NCBI GenBank assembly: GCA_937899715.1
Contig: CALCNX010000095.1
Location: forward strand, 1-20,386
Length of the DNA: 20,386 bases
Reading direction: 5' to 3'
Source of the DNA: an uncultured bacterium
Lineage (GTDB): Bacteria > Bacteroidota > Ignavibacteria > Kapaibacteriales > UBA4661
Shown: piece after piece, positions 14,946 to 20,386 of the stretch
Numbering within the stretch: the stretch's first letter is position 1
Layout of the letters: each line of letters starts with the position of its first letter
Notes under the pieces: model-generated
Told to the model about the DNA's origin: nothing
Seen by the model: the letters and a program-made list of their open reading frames with translations, nothing else
Database searches by the model: none
Made by a program: the position numbers and the translations under genes

Positions 14946-16535
14946 TTAATGCGCATTCGATGTATCAGCCGCTTTCGTCGTCCCTTTAGGCATTTGAACA
15001 AACATCACAACCAGTGCACAAACAACAAATATCACTGCCGTCAGCTTGAACGCATCCATATACGCCAAATGCAGGCTTTGTGCGGAAATTGTGCGCTCCA
15101 TTGCGCTATATGCCAATGCCTGCGCTTCGGCGGGAGATTTGCCCGAAAAAACGTTTGTCAGCCCCGCTAGGCGTTCCATTGCTTGGGTGTTGTAAGCGGT
15201 AATATTTGTCAGCAACTCAGTGCGGTGCGTCGCCATACGCTGCGCGACAAACGTGTTAATGAGCGCAATACCAAACGTTCCGCCAAGCTGACGATTCATG
15301 TTATTCAGCCCCGAAGCCTGCCCTACGTCTTTACCGACGAGACCATAGAGCGAAAAGGCAGTAATGGGAATCATTAAGAATCCCATTCCCACACCACGTA
15401 AAATCAGGGGCCAGTAAAAATCATCCGCACCGGATTGCAAGGTAACGAAGCTCATCATCCACGTAAATCCGGCAAAGCCCATGAATCCCATCGTCAAGAG
15501 AATTTTGGGAGAGACTCCTCGCTGCAATATCCGACCGACATTTGGCATTAGAAAAGCCGTGAGCAATGCCCCCGGAAGCAGACTGAGACCCGTTTGCATA
15601 GCGGAAAAGCCTATCAAACGCTGTACAAACACCGGATAGATAAACAGCGAACCAAACAATCCAAACCCCATCACGAATGTAAGAGTCGAGCCGATGACCA
15701 GCGTTCGGCTTTTCGTAAGTACACGCAGATTCACTGCTGGTTCCGGCGTGCGGAGTTCCTGCCAAACAAACGCCACCAGCGAACAGGCTGCAATGATGGA
15801 GAGCGCAACAACAGCACCACTTTCAAACCAATCTTTCGATTCTCCTTTTTCGAGGACAAATTGCAACGACCCGACCGTCAGCGCTAAAAGTCCGATACCC
15901 GTCCAATCAATGTTCTTGATAATGCGGCGCTGAAGCGGCTCACGAACAAACAAAAAGGATGCTACGGCTGCGAAAATCCCGACGGGGATATTCACAAAAA
16001 AACACCAGTGCCACGAAAGCGTATCCACCAAATAGCCACCAAGCGAAGGTCCGACCGTGGGACCAATAACCAGACCAAGCCCGAATAAACCCGAAGCCAT
16101 CGCGCGTTCTTCGGGTGCGTAGCTTTCAAATAAAATTGTTTGCGACGTAGCAATAAGCGCCCCCCCGCCAAGCCCCTGCACAAAACGGAAAAACACTAAT
16201 TCCCAAATGTTGGTCGAAGCACCGCACAACACCGATGCAATCGTGAAAATGATGATCGAACCGATGTAGTATTTACGCCGCCCGATGAGGTCACCGAGGA
16301 AACTGGCAAGAGGAATGATGATAATATTCGCAATCGAATAACTCACCACCACCCACGAAACATCCTCAATCGTAGCGCCGAGGTTGCCGCTAATTTGATT
16401 CAGTGCCACGTTGACAATGGTGGTATCAATAAGTTCAATAACGGCGGCGAGAATAACAGTGATGGTCAGAATAACACGTCTGAAGCCGTGTTCAATGCTT
16501 GATTGCGGAGGTGCAAAAGCTACTGCTGTTGCCAT
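14946..16535 (-). CDS. emrB: DHA2-family MFS multidrug exporter (EmrB/QacA type)
   Basis: A 529-residue, 14-TM proton-drug antiporter, the inner-membrane pump of an Emr-type tripartite exporter. Motif D1 appears as LIDTTIVNVAL (35-45), the loop 2-3 motif A as GDLIGRRK (81-88), the motif B Arg as R117 in RFVQGLGGG, and the antiporter motif C as GLVIGPTVGPSLGG (154-167). The predicted periplasmic loop before the last helix (about 430-495) contains many polar residues, as in EmrB. It is the last gene of a three-gene minus-strand operon, 45 bases after the adaptor. The start is at the CAT complement 16533-16535 and no Shine-Dalgarno is clear. The symbol reflects family resemblance; substrates are unknown. 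Confidence 0.92.
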   Translation of the reverse strand: MATAVAFAPPQSSIEHGFRRVILTITVILAAVIELIDTTIVNVALNQISGNLGATIEDVSWVVVSYSIANIIIIPLASFLGDLIGRRKYYIGSIIIFTIASVLCGASTNIWELVFFRFVQGLGGGALIATSQTILFESYAPEERAMASGLFGLGLVIGPTVGPSLGGYLVDTLSWHWCFFVNIPVGIFAAVASFLFVREPLQRRIIKNIDWTGIGLLALTVGSLQFVLEKGESKDWFESGAVVALSIIAACSLVAFVWQELRTPEPAVNLRVLTKSRTLVIGSTLTFVMGFGLFGSLFIYPVFVQRLIGFSAMQTGLSLLPGALLTAFLMPNVGRILQRGVSPKILLTMGFMGFAGFTWMMSFVTLQSGADDFYWPLILRGVGMGFLMIPITAFSLYGLVGKDVGQASGLNNMNRQLGGTFGIALINTFVAQRMATHRTELLTNITAYNTQAMERLAGLTNVFSGKSPAEAQALAYSAMERTISAQSLHLAYMDAFKLTAVIFVVCALVVMFVQMPKGTTKAADTSNAH

Positions 16536-16580
16536 AATGAAAATTAAATTACAATGATAGATTTTCTAAAGAATTGAGGG

Positions 16581-17693
16581 TTACTTTACGCGAACAGCTA
16601 CTTCTACGTTCATGCCTGCACGCAAGGGTTTATCAGATTTCGGCGTGACGGTAATTTTTACGGGAATACGCTGCGTTACTTTCACAAAATTACCGGAAGC
16701 ATTGTCAGGCGGCAGCAAGGCAAATTTCGCCCCCGTTCCGGCAGCAATAGAAGCTACTTTCCCGCTAAACTCCACGCCCGGATAGGCATCTGCTGTTACC
16801 TTTACATCTTGCCCTTCGCGTATGCTGCCGATTTGTGTTTCTTTGAAATTAGCTGTAACCCACATATCATCACTTCCCACGACCGACATGGTGCTTTGTC
16901 CGGGCTGCAAGATTTGTCCGCGCTGCACATTTTTACGCGTAACGTAGCCCGCAGCAGGAGCTTTCATCGTCGTATAGGAAAGCTGAAGTTCTGCATTATG
17001 AAGGTCGGCGAGGCGCATTTTCACGTTTGCCTGTTGTGCCGGAAGCTGCGAGAACGTTGTTTTAACTTGCCCTTTGGCAGAATTATATTGTGCTGCAAGC
17101 GCATCAGCACTTGCTTTGATGGCATCATATTCTGATTGGGAAATGACATCTTGCTGGCGCAAATTCGTGCTGCGCTGCAAATCGGTATTGATCTTACCGG
17201 CATTAGCAGCGATCACTTCGGCGTTGGATTCTGCAACTGCCGAATTAGTTTTCGTGGTCAGAATAGCGCCTTGTGCATTTTCCAGCGCGGCGGCGGCAAT
17301 GTCTTTGCGCACCTCATAATCTGCCGGGTCAAGGGTTACAAGTGCATCGCCTGCCTGTACACGCTGATTATCCTTCACATGAACCGTCTGCACCTGCCCT
17401 GCAACTTTTGAGGCAATGGGATAGATATTAGCGTCCACTTGCGCATTATCGGTTTCTTCGTAGTTCAATGATTCCATGTACGTCCGTACGCCATAAATCG
17501 CAAGCGACAAGACGACAAGTGCAATGAGAGGAAGAATAATTTTTTTTCTGTTACTACCCTTTTGCAATTCGGGTGCGTGTTCTGCTGCCGTTGGTGTAGC
17601 GGTGTTGCTCATGGAGTGGGAAGGTTTAGGAAGATTAGTATTGACTGCTTCTCGGACAGTTTTTTCCGGGGCGAGTGTTGTGGAGTTTGCCAT
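16581..17693 (-). CDS. emrA: EmrA-type membrane fusion protein (HlyD family)
   Basis: A 370-residue adaptor anchored by one N-terminal TM (about residues 51-68) after a 50-residue cytoplasmic Pro/Ala/Thr-rich tail. The hallmark TDNAQVDANIYPIASKVAGQV (81-101) opens the first lipoyl half. A long alpha-helical hairpin (about 130-225) follows, then the second half with MKAPAAGYVTRKNVQRGQILQPGQ and beta-barrel segments ending MNVEVAVRVK. It bridges the EmrB-like pump to the TolC-like channel. AGGA on the minus strand (17705-17702) lies eight bases before the start. It sits between the channel gene (60-base gap) and the pump gene (45-base gap), consistent with one operon. Confidence 0.92.
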   Translation of the reverse strand: MANSTTLAPEKTVREAVNTNLPKPSHSMSNTATPTAAEHAPELQKGSNRKKIILPLIALVVLSLAIYGVRTYMESLNYEETDNAQVDANIYPIASKVAGQVQTVHVKDNQRVQAGDALVTLDPADYEVRKDIAAAALENAQGAILTTKTNSAVAESNAEVIAANAGKINTDLQRSTNLRQQDVISQSEYDAIKASADALAAQYNSAKGQVKTTFSQLPAQQANVKMRLADLHNAELQLSYTTMKAPAAGYVTRKNVQRGQILQPGQSTMSVVGSDDMWVTANFKETQIGSIREGQDVKVTADAYPGVEFSGKVASIAAGTGAKFALLPPDNASGNFVKVTQRIPVKITVTPKSDKPLRAGMNVEVAVRVK

Positions 17694-17753
17694 TGTCTGT
17701 ATCCTGAAATTGTTAAATGGTTGTTGCTTTGTGAGTATTGCGAAAAATTTTAC

Positions 17754-19103
17754 TTACCAGATGACCTCGCCAACGGCTCGCTTGAGCGCATAGACACTGA
17801 GCGTGTAATTATATTGTGCTTGCAGGCGCATCAGTTCTGCTTGCGAAAGAGCAAGTTCCGAATCAAGAAGCTCAAGATTGGTCACCAAACCGTTTGCATG
17901 GCGTGTCCGGGCACGACGTGCAGCTTCGCGGGCTTGCGTAATTTGAATTTGCGTCGTTGCTAACTTACCCGATACCGCTTCCAATCCTGCAATAGCTATT
18001 TGTACGTCGGCAGCGACTTGTAATTCAGCATCACGGACTTTGAACTCGCTTGATTTTACGCTTAGTTCAGCCTCTTCTTGCTGCGTTTTATTGCGCGGAA
18101 CAAAGATTGGTGCTGAAATTTGCGCACCTGCCGAGTATGCAAACCGCAAGTCGTTGATAGAATAGCCATCCCCGACGATACCATTGCGAAAACCCGTATT
18201 AGCACTCACTCCGAGCGAGGGCAAATCCAGTTTATACGAGGCATCGCGGACTGCTTGTGCGATAGACTGCGCATCACGAGCAGTTTTCACTTCGATGCGG
18301 TCGTGGAGCGCCTGCGCAATCAGTGTTTCGGTATTCTGCGGTGCAAAAGAGGCATCAAAAGAGCCGTTCACGCTCAAAGGAGCGCTTGAACTAATGCCCA
18401 ACATTCGGCGGAGCATGACCTCTTGCGTCTTGAGCGAATTTTGAATATCGAACTTTTGCGCCTCAGCGTTGGAAATGCGCACTTGCGTTGTCAGAGCGTC
18501 AAATTCAGTCGCGGTTCCTTCTTTAATTCTTTTTTGCGTCCGGCTCAGAGCTTCGTTCAAATCACGAATCTGTGTTTCAGTCACGCCAAGACTTTGTTGG
18601 AGAAAAATGAGCGCGTAGAACGACTGTACGGTTGAGTACGCCAGCGTCCGCTTGGTTTGTACAATGTTATCCTCCCCTGTCATTTTTTGAGCCTGTGCCG
18701 TAGCGACCTGAGCATCCGTGCGACCAAAATCGAACACCGTGTATGCAGCACCAACATTGATATTGATGTTGTTATTAGGCTGAAAAATCAGGCTCGGCTT
18801 TGTGCCGTCGGGCAATTTGAACGGAATATCGGGCGAGGAAATCGGCGCAACGTATTGATAGGAAGCCGTGCCGTTGACCGTAGGCAGGAAGCCGCTTTTT
18901 GCTTGATTTATTTTGGAATCGGCAACGAGCAATCCTTCGGCAGCATCCATCACTTGCGGATGTCGCGCTATCACAAGACCGATTGCTTGTTGCAAACTGA
19001 GATTGGTGGTGGAAACTTCAGTCGGTGCCGGAACAGCCGTTTGCGCATTGATTTCAATAACAATAAGAAAAAGCGCAAGAGCGGAAAGAATCAAAGATTT
19101 CAT
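17754..19103 (-). CDS. TolC-family outer-membrane channel of the Emr-type operon
   Basis: A 449-residue outer-membrane factor and first gene of the minus-strand exporter operon. The signal peptide MKSLILSALALFLIVIEINAQ (residues 1-21) supports the start at 19103; an ATG four codons earlier (19115) is possible but gives a less typical leader. Both OEP repeats are visible: LSLQQAIGLVIARHPQVMDA opens the first, and the second ends in LVTNLELLDSELALSQAELMRLQAQYNYTLSVYALKRAVG, with a short C-terminus. It is distinct in sequence and orientation from the RND-linked channel at 6327-7781, so the window encodes two dedicated ducts. Its upstream region is shared with the divergent GAF gene and carries twin palindromes. 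Confidence 0.92.
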   Translation of the reverse strand: MKSLILSALALFLIVIEINAQTAVPAPTEVSTTNLSLQQAIGLVIARHPQVMDAAEGLLVADSKINQAKSGFLPTVNGTASYQYVAPISSPDIPFKLPDGTKPSLIFQPNNNININVGAAYTVFDFGRTDAQVATAQAQKMTGEDNIVQTKRTLAYSTVQSFYALIFLQQSLGVTETQIRDLNEALSRTQKRIKEGTATEFDALTTQVRISNAEAQKFDIQNSLKTQEVMLRRMLGISSSAPLSVNGSFDASFAPQNTETLIAQALHDRIEVKTARDAQSIAQAVRDASYKLDLPSLGVSANTGFRNGIVGDGYSINDLRFAYSAGAQISAPIFVPRNKTQQEEAELSVKSSEFKVRDAELQVAADVQIAIAGLEAVSGKLATTQIQITQAREAARRARTRHANGLVTNLELLDSELALSQAELMRLQAQYNYTLSVYALKRAVGEVIW

Positions 19104-19254
19104 GACGCAGTACATAGACGATAGTAAACAAGAATTGTATATTTTTTTACTGTAAAGCCAATTTCTATGCCAAGAATCAACAGCTTTTGTAAAGTGTTTA
19201 TTTTCAACATTTATAGTTACGGATATTTTTCATGATTATAGAAAAAGATATTTT

Positions 19255-19304
19255 TTGCTGATATTTCAGCAATTACTTTGGGAAAATCGCTGATATTTCA
19301 GCAA
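19255..19304. promoter_or_regulatory. Twin 18-base palindromic operators in the divergent emr/GAF intergenic region
   Basis: TTGCTGATATTTCAGCAA (19255-19272) has perfect seven-base arms around TATT. A second copy at 19287-19304 shares GCTGATATTTCAGCAA, with perfect five-base arms. Centres are 32 bases apart, close to three helical turns, and both are followed by a TTACT. The pair lies about 150 bases before the TolC-like gene and about 50-100 before the GAF gene. The form suits a dimeric helix-turn-helix regulator binding cooperatively. The flanks (19140-19255) are very AT-rich and probably hold the promoters, which I cannot fix. Confidence 0.65.
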
Positions 19305-19354
19305 ATTACTCTAAAAGGAAAACCCCCGTTTCCCCAATCTCACCGCGAACGAAT

Positions 19355-20335
19355 ATGCTCCCTGCTCTTCTCAGCCTCAATGAAGCAATTGCCACGCTTG
19401 GCGATCGTGAAGAAGTATTCAAATTTATTGCCGATACGTTGCGTGAACTTTTCCCGTTTGATATGTGCATCATTCTAACTCTCAACCCCGAAAAGACCCA
19501 CACCCAAGCATTTATGCGCAGTGTGGCTATTTCGGGCACAGGCAAAAACGGACACGAGACAGGCACAACTAGAGTTCAGACCTCATTACTTCAGGGGCAA
19601 ACGAAAATAAGAAAAGAGGATTTGGTAGGAATGGAAATGAAGAAGCATGGAATGGTAATGCTTCGGAACCCTATCAAAGGCTCTCCGCCGGAATTATTTT
19701 TAGAAAATCCGATTGCACAGGTGCTTGATGCGGCACGGCTTTTCAAGCTCTATCCTGATTATGCACCTTTTTGCTATATGCAGGAAGTACATATCAAGCA
19801 AATCACCGTTGTTCCCTTGAGGTCGCTGGGACGTGTGATTGGATTGCTGGTGCTTGCTTCGCGCAAACGCTTTAAGCCTGATTTGGCATTACTGGAGCAA
19901 GTAGCGGGGCAGATTTCGGTGGCGGTGAATAATACTCTCACCTACGACGAGCTTCGCCGCCGCGAACAAGAAGCAATCATACGTCTCGCTGTGAATAATG
20001 CGCTTGTGACCGTCAAAACGATTAAAGACCGCGACGCAATGTTCAGTAGCGTCGCAAATGAGTTGAGTAATCTCATTGCACTTGATTTTCTTGGTGTACG
20101 TGTACTCAATGATGCCGGAGAATTGACGGAATTCGCTAATTACCGCCGCGTTAGCGCAACCGGTGAATTTGACTTCGTAGAGCGGGAGCCGAATTCCTCG
20201 GCTTCCAAAGGAAATTCCTCTGAGTTACTCCGTACAACCGCATTATACATCGGAGAAACCTTCGCCAAGTTTTGCGAGAGAAATCCGATCGGTGCTTACA
20301 TACGAGACAATCACGGCGTACGTTCACTTATTTAA
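19355..20335 (+). pseudogene. GAF-domain regulatory protein, probably truncated in its second GAF domain
   Basis: A 326-residue reading frame. GAF domain one spans about residues 6-193 (LLSLNEAIATLGDREEVFKFIADTLREL, later ITVVPLRSLGRVIGLLVLASRKRFKPDLALLEQVAGQISVAVNN). A second GAF starts at about 210 and stops at VRSLI (322-326), where GAF domains normally continue with a VVPL-type strand and more than 50 further residues. No output domain is present. In Bacteroidota this N-terminal arrangement often belongs to sigma-54-dependent Fis-type activators or signalling kinases, so a lost effector domain is likely (inference). The ATG at 19355 is the only reasonable start and has no clear ribosome site. 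Residues 280-289 (NSSASKGNSS) are encoded by a palindrome-rich stretch. It is divergent from the exporter operon and was possibly its regulator. It may still be expressed as a short sensor. Confidence 0.65.
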
Positions 20336-20386
20336 CGTGAATTCGGGATAAGAATTATTAAGTACGTTGAATCACGTCAAGTTTTT
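20336..20386. other. Possible mobile-element edge or terminator at the window end
   Basis: The 51 bases after the GAF stop do not encode the missing GAF continuation in any frame. They contain the inverted repeat ACGTGA (20335-20340) / TCACGT (20372-20377), an inner AATTC/GAATT hairpin (20340-20356), and end in a T-run. This fits either a terminator or the left end of an insertion that cut the gene. The window is too short to tell. Confidence 0.3.

Noticed and set aside
19256..19310. Iteron-type replication origin or CRISPR repeat from the two repeated palindromes
   Set aside because: Only two copies, no replication initiator or cas gene, and the position between divergent genes fits operators better.

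Overview
The window reads as a chromosomal segment of a Gram-negative bacterium from the Bacteroidota/Chlorobiota (FCB) side of the tree. The basis is the gene content: a TonB-dependent receptor with an N-terminal carboxypeptidase-regulatory-like domain, a tandem PepSY-like periplasmic protein, a zinc-dependent S1/P1-nuclease/phospholipase C-type protein, RND and Emr export systems with TolC-type partners, generally weak Shine-Dalgarno sequences, and signal peptides that often end in Gln-Ala-Gln. Base composition is moderate. I cannot assign a genus; a Kapabacteria-like lineage is only a guess.

Layout. (1) 176-1333: a MoeB/ThiF-type adenylyltransferase fused to a rhodanese domain. (2) 1385-1825: a small unrecognised membrane protein, followed by a gap that carries a REP-doublet (REPIN-like) palindromic element at 1893-1995. 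(3) 2091-7781: a translationally coupled three-gene RND export operon, with pump, lipoprotein adaptor and outer-membrane channel in that order and overlapping genes. (4) 7910-8977: a secreted tri-zinc S1/P1 nuclease/phospholipase C-family protein with all nine expected metal ligands. A 267-base structured gap follows. It holds a canonical-looking intrinsic terminator that points to the minus strand, although no minus-strand gene lies nearby, and a two-hairpin repeat. (5) 9245-12510: a two-TM potassium-channel-like protein with a GMGP filter, an OmpR-family response regulator, its CusS-like histidine kinase, and a PepSY-like secreted protein with a Pho-box-like direct repeat upstream. (6) 12600-14927: a TonB-dependent receptor. 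(7) 14946-19103, minus strand: a TolC/EmrA/EmrB-type operon, transcribed right to left and convergent with the receptor. (8) 19355-20335, plus strand: a GAF-domain protein that stops in the middle of its second GAF domain, just before the window edge.

How the genes fit together. The theme is cell-envelope export and sensing. There are two independent tripartite efflux machines (RND type and DHA2/MFS type), each with its own TolC-family channel. A two-component system sits beside a periplasmic PepSY protein and an outer-membrane receptor. The divergent region between the Emr operon and the GAF gene holds two near-identical 18-base palindromes spaced exactly 32 bases apart, the best regulatory signal in the window. 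I see no complete, wholly novel multi-gene system. The most interesting leads are the twin palindromic operators, the truncated regulator facing them, the REPIN-like element, the GMGP channel-like protein, and the orphan minus-strand terminator.
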